NCBI RefSeq assembly: GCF_000210095.1
Contig: NC_021039.1
Location: forward strand, 954,650 to 1,018,649
Direction of reading: 5' to 3'
Source: Ruminococcus champanellensis 18P13 = JCM 17042
GTDB lineage: Bacteria > Bacillota > Clostridia > Oscillospirales > Ruminococcaceae
DNA: 64,000 nt
Below, one piece after another: positions 1 to 8,087 of this stretch; position 1 is the stretch's first letter; every line of letters starts with the position of its first letter. The notes beneath the pieces were generated by a model. The model was not told the origin of the DNA. It saw only the letters and a program-made list of their open reading frames with translations, and ran no database searches. A program made the translations under genes and the position numbers.

Positions 1-1
1 G

Positions 2-1915
2 CTGCCGGATGGGGTGAAAACGATTGAGTATGGCGCATTCGGCAACTGCAAAGCGTTGACCAATCTGGAACTGCCGGATTCCGTTACATCAATTGGAAAT
101 TTTATGTTCCAGAGCTGTACCGGACTGGAAACTGTGAAGCTGCCGGCAGGCTTGACTGACATTTCCGCTTACATGTTCTATAATTGTTCAAGTCTTTCGG
201 AGATCACCATTCCGGAAACTGTGACCAGTATCAGTTCCTATGCCTTCTTCGGCTGTTCCTCTTTGCATGAGATCACCATTCCCCGCACTGTCACAACAAT
301 GGGAGAGCATGTTCTGGGTTACAGTGCAAAGGAAGGGGAAACCATGGATCTGACCGTTCTGTGTGCCCCCAATTCCACTGCACACATTTATGCACAGAAC
401 AATGAGATCAACTTTAAGCTGGTGACTGACCGGGATTACTCCAAGTGCCCGGTTGGATACTACATTCAGGATGACGGGGCTCACATTACCGACTGCGATC
501 CGGAAGCCATCAACCTTGAGATCCCTGCCACTGTGGAAGATGTACCGGTGGTCGCCATTGAGAAATATGCGTTCCGGGATTGTGCGCTGGAGTCCGTTGT
601 GATTCCGGATACGGTGACAACGATTGCGGATGAGGCGTTCTACGGCTGTGGGCGGCTCAAGGAGATCCAGCTGCCTGCAAGCGTCACCAATCTTGGCAGT
701 CGTGTGTTCGCACAGTGCACCAGTCTGACCAGTGCGGACTTGTCTCTGCTGACGATCACACGGATTCCCTCCTACACATTCAACAGCTGTACTGCCCTGA
801 CGACAGTGTCCTTCCCGAAAACGCTGGAGTATGTAGGCATGAGTGCGTTCCAGCACTGTACTGCTCTGGAGGAGTTGACCTTCCCGGACAACAGCATCAC
901 CTTTGATGACAACTGCTTCTACAACTGCTCCTCTTTGAGCGACGTGACCTTCCCCACAAAGTATTGCTACTTTGATTATTACAGCTTTGGCAACTGCACC
1001 AAGCTGCTGGACATTACCATCAGCGGTGATTCCGCTCTGTATTACAACAGCATCGGATTTTATGACGATGGTACATCCGGTACCGTGAAGCAGGTTCCGG
1101 GCGTTACCTTCCATGTGCCCTTCAACAGCAATGTGCAGAATTATGTTGCCCCCAAGGAAGCCTTTATCCTGATGCCTACGGACGGTGTGAAATACACGGT
1201 GCTGGAGGATCAGACTGTGCGGATCGATCAGATTTCTGTAAAAAGTACGGGGATCACGATTCCAGCCCGCATTGAAGGAATGCCTGTATCTGCGATCGGC
1301 ACACGGGCGCTGAAGGGCTTGTCCAGCGTGACAAGCATCACCCTGCCCAATACCTTGACCAGCATCGAGGATTATGCGTTCATGAACTGCACCAGTCTTT
1401 CCGGCTGCAACATTCCCGCAACCGTTACCCGGATCGGCAGCAATGCCTTTTACAACACCAAGCTGTCTTCCAACTGGAAGTCCAGGGAGTTTGTAATACT
1501 GGGTGATGGGGTGCTGTATCAGTACAACGGCAAGGCTCAGGAGATCACGGTGCCGGATACTGTCAAGGTGATCGGCGAAGGGGTATTCGCTTATCAGACA
1601 AACCTGCAGAAGGTCATCCTGCACGAAGGCTTGACTGAGATCGGAGACGGTGCGTTCCTGTATTGTCAGAGTCTTGCAAGCGTGGAGCTGCCAGATACGG
1701 TGACATGCGTGGGCAATGCTGCATTCAGCGGCTGCACCGGTCTGAAGCGGTTCACCTGCGGTACGGATCTTGCACTGATCGATGAATATGCGTTCTTTGA
1801 CTGCACCATTGAGCTGTTCCGGGGCGAGGATGGCTCCTATGCGCAAGGCTATGCCAAGGACAACGGCTATACCTTTGAAATCCTTACAAAGGAAGAGCCG
1901 GAGACAGATGCATAA
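2..1915 (+). CDS. BspA-type leucine-rich-repeat surface protein, 3' part
   Basis: The reading frame is open from the first bases of the window, so the N-terminus lies outside. The apparent GTG at 14 is inside a repeat and is not a start. The protein is built of about 23-residue LRR_5 (Treponema pallidum/BspA) repeats of the form 'LPdsVTsIGxxAFxxCtsL', in blocks around residues 1-120, 170-370 and 410-610, separated by short non-repeat segments. Such proteins are exported and usually bind host or substrate surfaces. No dockerin, LPXTG or membrane anchor is seen at the C-terminus, which ends in an acidic tail (EEPETDA). The anchoring or secretion signal may be in the missing part. A hairpin terminator follows 20 bp after the stop. 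Function beyond adhesion-like binding cannot be stated. Confidence 0.9.
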   Translation: MPDGVKTIEYGAFGNCKALTNLELPDSVTSIGNFMFQSCTGLETVKLPAGLTDISAYMFYNCSSLSEITIPETVTSISSYAFFGCSSLHEITIPRTVTTMGEHVLGYSAKEGETMDLTVLCAPNSTAHIYAQNNEINFKLVTDRDYSKCPVGYYIQDDGAHITDCDPEAINLEIPATVEDVPVVAIEKYAFRDCALESVVIPDTVTTIADEAFYGCGRLKEIQLPASVTNLGSRVFAQCTSLTSADLSLLTITRIPSYTFNSCTALTTVSFPKTLEYVGMSAFQHCTALEELTFPDNSITFDDNCFYNCSSLSDVTFPTKYCYFDYYSFGNCTKLLDITISGDSALYYNSIGFYDDGTSGTVKQVPGVTFHVPFNSNVQNYVAPKEAFILMPTDGVKYTVLEDQTVRIDQISVKSTGITIPARIEGMPVSAIGTRALKGLSSVTSITLPNTLTSIEDYAFMNCTSLSGCNIPATVTRIGSNAFYNTKLSSNWKSREFVILGDGVLYQYNGKAQEITVPDTVKVIGEGVFAYQTNLQKVILHEGLTEIGDGAFLYCQSLASVELPDTVTCVGNAAFSGCTGLKRFTCGTDLALIDEYAFFDCTIELFRGEDGSYAQGYAKDNGYTFEILTKEEPETDA

Positions 1916-1935
1916 GCTCAACCGGTTTATACTGA

Positions 1936-1971
1936 AAACGGATCCGATACCAGTTGATATCGGATCCGTTT
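1936..1971 (+). terminator. Hairpin terminator after LRR gene
   Basis: Perfect 13-bp inverted repeat (AAACGGATCCGAT at 1936-1948, its complement at 1959-1971) with a 10-nt loop. The stem ends in TTT but is followed by only a weak T-tract. Confidence 0.7.
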
Positions 1972-1983
1972 CGCTTTGAGAGA

Positions 1984-2228
1984 TAAAAAACAGGTCAGCC
2001 GCAGATGCAGCTGACCTGATTTCTTTTAAAGACCGCCTTGCCGTCGTGTCGTGTATAAAACCCGCACGAAGCAGGTGGGTATCCGCCCGGAAGTCTCTCG
2101 CTCCCTTCGTCCACCGAATGGTGGGAGGTCTGCAGTCCCCAGCCGGAGCTGAATTCCCTTTTAAAAAGTGTTGGATTATAAAAGCGACTCTGATTCGAAC
2201 AAGGCAGAAAGGTTGGAACCTTTTCGTT
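1984..2228 (-). ncRNA. ssrS: 6S-like regulatory RNA
   Basis: This is a minus-strand transcription unit of about 245 nt without a convincing ORF. It has its own promoter (TTGCAT-17-TATACT) and ends in a strong terminator (9-bp stem 1991-1999/2010-2018, then a T-tract at 1990-1984). An 8-bp closing stem (2200-2207 with 2033-2040) brackets about 160 nt, and internal hairpins are separated by a purine/pyrimidine bubble. Length, closing helix and the right-arm stretch with CCCACCTGC followed by GCGGGTTT and ACACGACACG resemble Firmicutes 6S RNA, which mimics an open promoter and sequesters the sigma-A holoenzyme. The class assignment is by recall of the consensus, not by a covariance search. Another small RNA class is possible. 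Confidence 0.6.
1991..2018 (-). terminator. Terminator of the 6S-like RNA
   Basis: Stem CAGGTCAGC/GCTGACCTG with a 10-nt loop, followed on the minus strand by seven T residues (A-run at 1984-1990). The plus side also has a weak T-rich tail, so it may act in both directions. Confidence 0.85.
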
Positions 2229-2234
2229 AAGGAT

Positions 2235-2263
2235 AGTATACCACAGTGGGGTCAAAAATGCAA
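2235..2263 (-). promoter_or_regulatory. Sigma-A promoter of 6S-like RNA
   Basis: On the minus strand: -35 TTGCAT (2263-2258), 17-bp spacer, -10 TATACT (2240-2235). The predicted start is near 2228, seven bases past the -10. Confidence 0.75.
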
Positions 2264-2279
2264 GTGTAAATTTTGTGGA

Positions 2280-2633
2280 TTAATCCTGGTGATCGTGACC
2301 GCAGCAGCCGCAATCGCAGCCGTCATCCTCACAGTCGCAGTCATCGTAGATCTCATCCAGACGCTTGAGGAACAGCTCGCCGATCCGGTCGAACTCATCA
2401 TCGTCCTCAATGGAAACCAACATTTCCTCTCCGTCCACCATATCGGACTTGAGGATCACCAGCTCTCCGTCATCCTCGATCATGGATTCCGGATCAGCCT
2501 GGTAGGGGATCAATGCGAAATACCGCTGGTCATCCACTTCCATTACGTCCAGCATTTCAAAGGTCTGCTCGTTGCCGTCTTCGTCCACCAGTGTGTACAG
2601 ATCCGGGGTGTATTCATTCATTTCTTCAGACAT
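2280..2633 (-). CDS. DUF1292 (YrzB-type) acidic protein
   Basis: A 117-residue protein. The first 85 residues match the DUF1292/UPF0473 pattern: 'LVDEDGNEQTFEMLD', then 'YFALIPY' and 'ELVILK', a small fold of unknown function common in Firmicutes, where it often sits in the yrrK/yrzB region. The C-terminus adds an Asp/Cys/His-rich tail (DCDCEDDGCDCGCCGHDH) that could bind metal; this tail is not part of the core domain. It has its own sigma-A promoter, divergent from the large ncRNA promoter. Start ATG at 2633 is preceded by an AGGAG-like site. The function is not known. Confidence 0.85.
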   Translation of the reverse strand: MSEEMNEYTPDLYTLVDEDGNEQTFEMLDVMEVDDQRYFALIPYQADPESMIEDDGELVILKSDMVDGEEMLVSIEDDDEFDRIGELFLKRLDEIYDDCDCEDDGCDCGCCGHDHQD

Positions 2634-2699
2634 TCTAAACTCCTTCTGTCGGAACTCCGACGGTTTGTATGGATGGCTTAAAAGCCCTCGTACATTTTC

Positions 2700-2728
2700 A
2701 TTTTACTACGCCAATATGAAAAAGTCAA
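2700..2728 (-). promoter_or_regulatory. Promoter of DUF1292 gene
   Basis: Minus strand: TTGACT (2728-2723), 17-bp spacer, TAAAAT (2705-2700). The 5' untranslated region is about 60 nt. It is divergent from the promoter at 2787. Confidence 0.75.
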
Positions 2729-2786
2729 GCATCAAATTGTTAACGTGATATTAAACAAAAAATCCGAAAAAAATTTCAAATTTCTA

Positions 2787-2815
2787 TTGACAAACGCTAA
2801 AAGCTGTGGTATTAT
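2787..2815 (+). promoter_or_regulatory. Strong sigma-A promoter of the large ncRNA
   Basis: Consensus TTGACA (2787-2792), 17-bp spacer, TATTAT (2810-2815); an overlapping TATACT lies at 2815-2820. An A/T-rich upstream stretch (2750-2786) resembles an UP element. The expected start is about 2822. Confidence 0.85.
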
Positions 2816-3006
2816 ATACTCAAGGAAAGAGAAAGACGGTAGATCAACCAAGTAAGCGCAGTGTCAAAGCTGCCAACGACAAAGAAAAGATCAATCCTTT
2901 CAATGTACAAAAGTTTACCGTGATTTTTCTTCACATCCGTTTCCGTCAGGGTTCGGAGCAACTGCTCCGTTTCGGAAACAATCAGATGACAAAGGAGTTG
3001 AGCCCG

Positions 3007-3066
3007 ATGGATCAGGCAGAGCAGCAGTTATTGGCTATCATTGATGGCTCAGGTGCACAGCGCTGA
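3007..3066 (+). other. Possible small ORF (19 codons) in the large RNA
   Basis: ATG at 3007 is preceded by AGGAG (2993-2997) at a 9-nt spacing and encodes MDQAEQQLLAIIDGSGAQR before TGA. It overlaps a predicted long-range helix. A second candidate (ATG 3494, 14 codons, AAGGAG 9 nt upstream) lies near the 3' end of the same RNA. Translation is unproven. Confidence 0.3.
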
Positions 3067-3298
3067 GACGCCGGATGACCAAGAGGGAAGCACACATAAA
3101 TATTCAGTGAATCTTCCATAGTATTGAAAGAATAGATTCCGGTTCACAGCCTATGACTGTATGCTAAAACGGACACAAACGCTAATTCTTCAATGATTAG
3201 CCAAAACTAGCAACGTCAAATGATGGGGCCTTTGGAGCGGATGCTCCGGTTTACAGACCTTGGGTCTTTGACATAGATTGCTAGATCAATTATGAAAA

Positions 3299-3432
3299 GG
3301 TGGTTCCAATGAGACACTGAGTTTTCGCACAAGCACCAATGCTGATGAAAAAGGTGGTACCAATGTACGATTACTGATTCTTCTAAGCGCAAGGCGCTGA
3401 TCTCACAGGAAGGATATCGGTGGAGGCCAATG
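3299..3432 (+). repeat. Triplicated GGTGGnn(n)CCAATG motif
   Basis: GGTGGTTCCAATG (3299-3311), GGTGGTACCAATG (3353-3365) and GGTGGAGGCCAATG (3419-3432), spaced 54 and 66 nt apart. The first two share an upstream A-run (AAAAGG). In each case GGTGG sits at Shine-Dalgarno distance from the ATG of a minimal ORF: three, four and three codons before a stop at 3318, 3375 and 3439. The repeat is within the large RNA and may instead be a recurring structural module. Confidence 0.7.
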
Positions 3433-3606
3433 GAAAATTAACGTTTTGAATATCCAGTTACGTTGATAGAATACGTACAAGGAGTGATGCAGAATGAAAT
3501 TCATGCAGCATCGACCTGACGCAGGGAAGCAAACGTAAAGGGGTGAGTCCAAAGGGTAATTTCGCTAAGTGATGAAAGTCGCTTAAACATTTGGATTAAA
3601 AACAGA

Positions 3607-3632
3607 GGGAGGATTTCGTATCCTCCCTTTTT
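3607..3632 (+). terminator. Terminator of the large ncRNA
   Basis: Perfect 8-bp stem GGGAGGAT (3607-3614)/ATCCTCCC (3620-3627), TTCGT loop, then TTTTT. A textbook intrinsic terminator. Confidence 0.92.
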
Positions 3633-3672
3633 GTATTCTGGCGCAATTTCTGTGAAAAATACGCTAAGGCTA

Positions 3673-3701
3673 TTGAAAAAATAATTTGCGTATGGTATAA
3701 T
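3673..3701 (+). promoter_or_regulatory. Promoter of the lepA operon
   Basis: TTGAAA (3673-3678), 17-bp spacer, TATAAT (3696-3701). The leader before the first ORF is about 75 nt. Confidence 0.8.
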
Positions 3702-3731
3702 AAACAATGCTGAAAAGGCAAATAAACGAGC

Positions 3732-3769
3732 AGAGGAGCATGGCAGAACACGTTGTGCCCTCTTTTTTT
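3732..3769 (+). terminator. Leader hairpin with T-tract, possible attenuator
   Basis: AGAGG (3732) pairs with CCTCT (3759-3763), with an inner GGCA/TGCC extension, and is followed by seven T residues directly before the AAGGAG ribosome site. It lies between promoter and first gene, so it could attenuate the operon. No ligand-binding domain is evident upstream. Confidence 0.45.
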
Positions 3770-3782
3770 AAGGAGAATCCCA

Positions 3783-4715
3783 ATGGCAGAGCAGGACAAG
3801 AAAGCAGAAGAAATCACCGGGCATGAACCGGAAAAGCAGGCCGGCGGGGAGAAGAAAAAGGGGAAAAGTCTGTTTGAAACCGCCCGGGAGCTGGAACAGG
3901 CGGAACGCCGGAAGCAGGAGCTTGCGGAGCGGGAGCACCAGAAGCAACAGGCTGAGGCGGACTATAAGGAACGGGAAAAGTACGGGGAACAGCTGGAAGC
4001 GGATAAGCGGGAATTGATCCGCCTGAAGCAGGGGATTGCTTCAGACAGCGATACCATCTTTGAAGAAAAGCAGGAGAAAAGGCATTACACCCTCCGGCAG
4101 CGGATCGGGAATTTCTTTTACCACAATAAGTGGTGGCTGGGAATCGCCGCCTTTTTCGCCGTTGTCATCGGCGTGCTGATCTACGACGATGTGACCACGG
4201 TGGAGCCGGACATGATTATCCTGCAATTGTCGGCGGATTCGGAGCTGGCACTGCGCACGGAGGGTACGGCGCAGTATTTTGAGCAGTTTGTGCCGGATCT
4301 GAACGGGGACGGACAGGTCAAGGTGGCTGTATACTGCATTCCGGTTACGAATGATCCCAACAACAGTACCAACTACTACAACGGGGACAGCTCCAAGCTG
4401 GTGGTGGAAATGCAATCCAGCTCTGCTATGCTGGTGCTGGCGGACAGCGCATGCAAGGACACCATTATGCCGGAGCAGACATTTCAGGATCTGTCCCAGC
4501 AGTTTTCAGACAATCCGCTGGTCAGCGGCTACAGCTTTGATCTGACCAAGACGGACTTTTTAAAGAAGATCGGGTATGAGGGAGAACTGGATGACCTGTA
4601 TCTGGGCATTCGCAAGGTGCAGAAGCTGATGTTTGCCACGGAAGAGAAAATGCAGGCAAGCTACGATCAGGCTTTCCCCGTACTGGAACAGGTCATCAGC
4701 GACCTGTCTAAATAA
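3783..4715 (+). CDS. Single-pass membrane protein of unknown function
   Basis: A 310-residue protein. ATG 3783 is chosen over the in-frame ATG at 3753 because AAGGAG lies 8 nt before it and 3753 falls inside the leader hairpin. Residues 1-95 are a highly charged Glu/Lys/Gln-rich segment, probably coiled coil ([20 protein letters not shown]). Residues about 118-138 form one membrane helix after '[11 protein letters not shown]'. About 170 residues follow, predicted to be extracytoplasmic. The outer part has alpha/beta character ([15 protein letters not shown]...) without a family I recognise. It is first in an operon with lepA, 20 bp upstream of it. Its role is unknown. Confidence 0.8.
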   Translation: MAEQDKKAEEITGHEPEKQAGGEKKKGKSLFETARELEQAERRKQELAEREHQKQQAEADYKEREKYGEQLEADKRELIRLKQGIASDSDTIFEEKQEKRHYTLRQRIGNFFYHNKWWLGIAAFFAVVIGVLIYDDVTTVEPDMIILQLSADSELALRTEGTAQYFEQFVPDLNGDGQVKVAVYCIPVTNDPNNSTNYYNGDSSKLVVEMQSSSAMLVLADSACKDTIMPEQTFQDLSQQFSDNPLVSGYSFDLTKTDFLKKIGYEGELDDLYLGIRKVQKLMFATEEKMQASYDQAFPVLEQVISDLSK

Positions 4716-4735
4716 GCAGGCATGGAGGTAACACC

Positions 4736-6538
4736 TTGGCAAACCAGAACATTCGCAATTTTTGCATCATCGCACACATCGACCACGGTAAGTCCACGCT
4801 GGCAGACCGGATCCTGGAGAAAACCTATACGGTTGCTGCCCGGGATATGGAGGAGCAGCTGCTGGACAATATGGACATCGAGCGGGAGCGTGGCATCACC
4901 ATCAAGGCACGGGCGGTGCGGCTCAATTACCGGGCAAAGGATGGGCAGGAGTACTGCTTCAATCTGATCGACACACCGGGTCATGTGGATTTCAACTACG
5001 AGGTATCCCGTTCCCTGGCAGCATGCGAGGGTGCGATTCTTGTGGTGGACGCATCCCAGGGTATTGAAGCCCAGACCCTTGCCAATACCTACCTGGCACT
5101 GGAGCATGACCTGGAACTGGTGCCGGTCATCAACAAAATTGACCTGCCCTCGGCAGATCCGGAACGGGTGAGTGCAGAGGTGGAGAAGGTCATTGGCATT
5201 CCTGCCATGGACGCACCCCGGATCTCTGCGAAAATGGGCATCAACATTGAAGAAGTGCTGGAGCGGATCGTCACGGACATTCCGGCACCCGAGGGGGATC
5301 CGGCTGCTCCCCTCCAGGCACTGATTTTTGACAGTTATTATGACGCATACAAGGGCGTTATCATCTACATCCGGGTGAAGGAGGGCACGGTGCGCATCGG
5401 GGACAAGATCCGGCTGATGGCTACCGGGGCGGAATTTACGGTGGTGGAAACCGGTTATATGAATGCCACCAATCACATCAACACCGGGGTGCTGGAGGCT
5501 GGCGAGGTTGGCTACATTGCCGCATCCATCAAGAGCATCGGGGACACCCAGGTGGGGGATACAGTGACCAATGCGGAGAATCCCTGTGGGGAGCCTTTGC
5601 CCGGTTACCGGAAGGTGAACCCCATGGTGTTCTCGGGTATTTATCCGGCGGACGGCGCCAAGTACGGGGATTTGCGGGATGCTCTGGAAAAGCTCCAGCT
5701 GAACGATGCGTCCCTGAGCTTTGAACCGGAAACCTCCACTGCCCTGGGCTTTGGCTTCCGCTGCGGTTTTCTGGGATTGCTGCACATGGAGATCATCCAG
5801 GAACGGCTGGAACGGGAATACAATCTGGATCTGATTACCACTGCTCCCTCCGTTGTATACAAGGTGAATCTGACGGACGGTCAGACTGTTATGGTGGACA
5901 ATCCCTGCAATTTCCCCGATCCGGCGCTGATCGCTTCTGCGGAGGAGCCTATGGTGAAGGCGGATATTCTGGCTCCTTCGGACTATGTGGGTAACATTAT
6001 GGAGCTTTGCCAGGAGCGGCGGGGTACTTTTAAGAATATGGAATACCTGGACGACAGCCGGGTGGATCTCCACTATGAGCTGCCTCTGAATGAAATCGTC
6101 TACGACTTCTTTGATGCCCTCAAATCCCGCACCAAGGGCTATGCTTCCTTTGATTACGAGCTGCTGGGGTATGCCCAGTCCCGTCTGGTGAAGCTGGACA
6201 TCCTGCTGAACGGGGAAGTGGTGGATGCCCTGTCCTTTATTGTCTTTGCGGATGCCGCATACAACCGGGGCAGAAAGATTGTGGAGAAGCTGAAGGAAAA
6301 CATTCCCCGTCAGCTGTTTGAGGTTCCCATCCAGGCTGCCATCGGCGGCAAGATCATCGCCAGAGAAACCGTCAAGGCACTGCGGAAGGACGTACTTGCC
6401 AAGTGCTATGGGGGCGATATTACCCGGAAGAAGAAGCTGCTGGAGAAGCAGAAGGAAGGCAAGAAGCGTATGCGTCAGCTTGGCTCCGTTTCCGTGCCTC
6501 AGAAGGCATTTATGAGCGTGCTGAAGCTGGATGAATGA
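4736..6538 (+). CDS. lepA: Elongation factor 4 (LepA) GTPase
   Basis: A 600-residue translational GTPase that binds the ribosome and is linked to initiation and back-translocation. G1 'AHIDHGKST' is at residues 13-21, the switch-I region '[11 protein letters not shown]' near 47, G3 'DTPGHVDF' near 80 and G4 'NKID' near 134. EF-G-like domain II, III and V sequences and the LepA-specific C-terminal domain (KGYASFDYE, '[22 protein letters not shown]') follow. The length is standard. The start is TTG at 4736 with GGAGG 8 nt upstream; no ATG fits. It is followed within about 20 bp by the zinc-ribbon gene. Confidence 0.97.
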   Translation: MANQNIRNFCIIAHIDHGKSTLADRILEKTYTVAARDMEEQLLDNMDIERERGITIKARAVRLNYRAKDGQEYCFNLIDTPGHVDFNYEVSRSLAACEGAILVVDASQGIEAQTLANTYLALEHDLELVPVINKIDLPSADPERVSAEVEKVIGIPAMDAPRISAKMGINIEEVLERIVTDIPAPEGDPAAPLQALIFDSYYDAYKGVIIYIRVKEGTVRIGDKIRLMATGAEFTVVETGYMNATNHINTGVLEAGEVGYIAASIKSIGDTQVGDTVTNAENPCGEPLPGYRKVNPMVFSGIYPADGAKYGDLRDALEKLQLNDASLSFEPETSTALGFGFRCGFLGLLHMEIIQERLEREYNLDLITTAPSVVYKVNLTDGQTVMVDNPCNFPDPALIASAEEPMVKADILAPSDYVGNIMELCQERRGTFKNMEYLDDSRVDLHYELPLNEIVYDFFDALKSRTKGYASFDYELLGYAQSRLVKLDILLNGEVVDALSFIVFADAAYNRGRKIVEKLKENIPRQLFEVPIQAAIGGKIIARETVKALRKDVLAKCYGGDITRKKKLLEKQKEGKKRMRQLGSVSVPQKAFMSVLKLDE

Positions 6539-6557
6539 TGCTGTAAGAGGTGTGACC

Positions 6558-6878
6558 ATGAGTATTTACGATTGCCCCCACTGTGGGGAAAAGACCTTTA
6601 ACCCTTTGACCAAGGCGTTGGCAGGGCCTATGAATTCCAAGGGGAGAGCCTGCAAGGCATGCGGCGGAAAGTGCGTCAACGGACAAGCCTCAGCTGTGAT
6701 CCGTATGATCCTGTCCCTGCTGATGGGTGCGGCGGTGCTGGCGTGTATTCTGTGGATCGAAAGCACTGTGACTGCCATGCTGTGCATTCTGGGGGCAGTG
6801 CTGCTGTATGTTCTGCTGACCGGACTGGTCAATGCATTTTTCTTTCCGCTGATCAAAGCGGTGCGCCGGGACGCATGA
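6558..6878 (+). CDS. Zinc-ribbon membrane protein
   Basis: A 106-residue protein. ATG 6558 is favoured over 6531 because 6531 overlaps the lepA stop and 6558 has an AGAGGTG site. Two CxxC knuckles (CPHC near residue 5, CKAC near 35) form a probable zinc ribbon, followed by two hydrophobic helices (about residues 48-67 and 70-92) and a basic tail. The stop overlaps the hemW start (ATGA), so the two genes are translationally coupled. The family is unknown; similar short zinc-ribbon membrane proteins are common in gut Firmicutes. Confidence 0.75.
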   Translation: MSIYDCPHCGEKTFNPLTKALAGPMNSKGRACKACGGKCVNGQASAVIRMILSLLMGAAVLACILWIESTVTAMLCILGAVLLYVLLTGLVNAFFFPLIKAVRRDA

Positions 6879-7972
6879 GTACCCCGGCTGGACTGTATGT
6901 GCATGTGCCCTTTTGCGCAGTGAAGTGCCCATACTGTGACTTTTACTCCAATCCATACCGGCGGGAGCGGGCGGAAGCCTATGCTGCCCGGGTTGCGGAG
7001 AACCTTGCCGCATACCCGGCGGAGCTGTCGGTGGATACGGTGTATTTCGGAGGGGGGACTCCCTCCATTTTGCCGCCGCCGCTGCTGGGTCAGATGCTGC
7101 ATGCTGCCCGCCGGCGGTTTTCTCTTGCTGCGGACACGGAGATCACTCTGGAGGTGAACCCACTGACCGCCACCCCTGCCGCCCTGGATGCCTGGAGGGG
7201 ACTTGGCGTCAACCGGCTGTCCTTTGGTATGCAGTCCGCTGTGGATGCGGAGCTGCACCGGCTTGGCAGACGGCATACCGCCGCCCAGGGGATTGCCGCA
7301 GTGGATCGTGCGGCGGCAGCGGGCTTTCAGAATATCTCCTGTGACCTGATGCTGGGCACGCCGGGGCAAACCGGAGAGAGTCTTGCACAGTCCCTTGCGG
7401 TGTATGCCCAGTTGCCCATTGCCCATGTTTCCGCCTATCTGCTGAGTATCGAGCCGGGCACCCCCTTTGACACGGAGGCAATGCGCAGCCAGGTACCCGA
7501 TGGGGATGCAGCGGCGTTGCTGTATGTACAGATGGCGGAATGCCTGGAGCAGCATGGGTTCCGGCAATATGAGATCTCCAACTTTGCCCGTCCCGGCTTT
7601 GAAAGCCGGCATAATCTGAAATACTGGCAGTGCGTGGATTACATCGGCATTGGCCCGGCGGCGCATTCCTGCTTCAACGGCAGACGGTATGCGGTGCCCT
7701 CGGATCTGGACGGTTTTTTGCAAGCACCCCGTCAGCAGGAGATCCTGACGGACGAGGAACCCTATACCCCGGAGGAGCGGGTCATGCTGGGTCTGCGGCT
7801 GGCGGAGGGCATCCGGCAGCAGGACTTTTCAGAAAGCTGCTGGGCAGGACTGCTGCGCCGGGCAGAGCCTTTGCAAAGGGCGGGCATGCTGTGGATAGAG
7901 CCGGATCGGATCCGGCTGACCCGGCAGGGCTTTTTAGTATCCAACAGCGTGATTTGCAGTTTGGTGGAGTAA
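6875..7972 (+). CDS. hemW: Radical SAM heme chaperone HemW-like
   Basis: A 365-residue protein of the HemN/HemW radical SAM family. The Fe-S motif C14-x3-C18-x2-C21-D is present, with 'GGGTPS' (SAM-binding GGE-equivalent) near residue 57, 'LTLEVNP'-type strand and 'SFGMQS' further on. The 'YEISNFA...HNLKYW' block and a short C-terminal HemN_C domain match HemW rather than oxygen-independent coproporphyrinogen oxidase, which is longer. HemW binds heme and is thought to deliver it to target proteins. The longer upstream ORF extension is ignored: ATG 6875 gives an exact family N-terminus (LYVHVPFC). Confidence 0.9.
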   Translation: MSTPAGLYVHVPFCAVKCPYCDFYSNPYRRERAEAYAARVAENLAAYPAELSVDTVYFGGGTPSILPPPLLGQMLHAARRRFSLAADTEITLEVNPLTATPAALDAWRGLGVNRLSFGMQSAVDAELHRLGRRHTAAQGIAAVDRAAAAGFQNISCDLMLGTPGQTGESLAQSLAVYAQLPIAHVSAYLLSIEPGTPFDTEAMRSQVPDGDAAALLYVQMAECLEQHGFRQYEISNFARPGFESRHNLKYWQCVDYIGIGPAAHSCFNGRRYAVPSDLDGFLQAPRQQEILTDEEPYTPEERVMLGLRLAEGIRQQDFSESCWAGLLRRAEPLQRAGMLWIEPDRIRLTRQGFLVSNSVICSLVE

Positions 7973-8035
7973 AGCTGGCTGGATGGCTTTGCGCAATATC
8001 TGCCATACATCCCCTGTGTGGTGTTGCCTAAAAGA

Positions 8036-8069
8036 ACAGGGCAGGTATCCTTTCGGACACCTGCCCTGT
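8036..8069. terminator. Bidirectional terminator between hemW and tyrS
   Basis: An 11-bp perfect stem (ACAGGGCAGGT 8036-8046, complement 8059-8069) with a 12-nt loop. It lies between the convergent ends of hemW and tyrS, and T-rich flanks are present on the minus side. Confidence 0.85.
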
Positions 8070-8087
8070 TTGCTGTGACAGCAGAAA

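Larger units (their letters stand above)
2822..3632 (+). ncRNA. Large (~810 nt) structured RNA of unassigned class
   Basis: The region from promoter to terminator holds no protein gene but many nested helices. GTTTCCG/CGGAAAC around 2939-2977 encloses a CGGAGC/GCTCCG hairpin. TGAGCC near 2999 pairs with GGCTCA near 3046. GCTAAT/ATTAGC lies at 3181-3201. A multi-branched element has CTAGCAA (3207) pairing with TTGCTAG (3278), then GTCAAA/TTTGAC, enclosing hairpins GGAGC/GCTCC and AGACC/GGTCT. Further pairs are AGCGC/GCGCT near 3386, GGATAT/ATATCC (3412-3454), GATGC/GCATC near 3486-3512 and TCCAAA/TTTGGA (3547-3596). Size and complexity recall the giant ornate RNAs (OLE, ROOL, GOLLD), but I cannot match a consensus. 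It is not RNase P, tmRNA or SRP RNA: their invariant sequences are absent. Several tiny ORFs with Shine-Dalgarno-like sequences lie inside it. Confidence 0.75.

Noticed and set aside
188-1921. 577-codon minus-strand ORF opposite the LRR gene
   Set aside because: Shadow of the repeat gene: low-complexity His/Gln/Arg-rich translation with no domain, no ribosome site, and the plus frame has clear LRR repeats.
2189-2200. tRNA T-loop-like GTTCGAATC on the minus strand
   Set aside because: No acceptor, D or anticodon arms can be formed around it; it lies in the 6S-like RNA.
2806-3066. 86-codon ORF at the 5' end of the large RNA
   Set aside because: Its start lies within the promoter -10 region and it has no ribosome site; only the last 19 codons have a possible start.
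3351-3366. T-box-like AAGGTGGTACCA in the large RNA
   Set aside because: T-box needs ACCACG after GGTGG; here it reads ACCAATG, it is repeated three times, and no synthetase or amino acid gene follows.
4667-6559. 630-codon minus-strand ORF opposite lepA
   Set aside because: Antisense shadow of a highly conserved gene with biased codon use; no family features.
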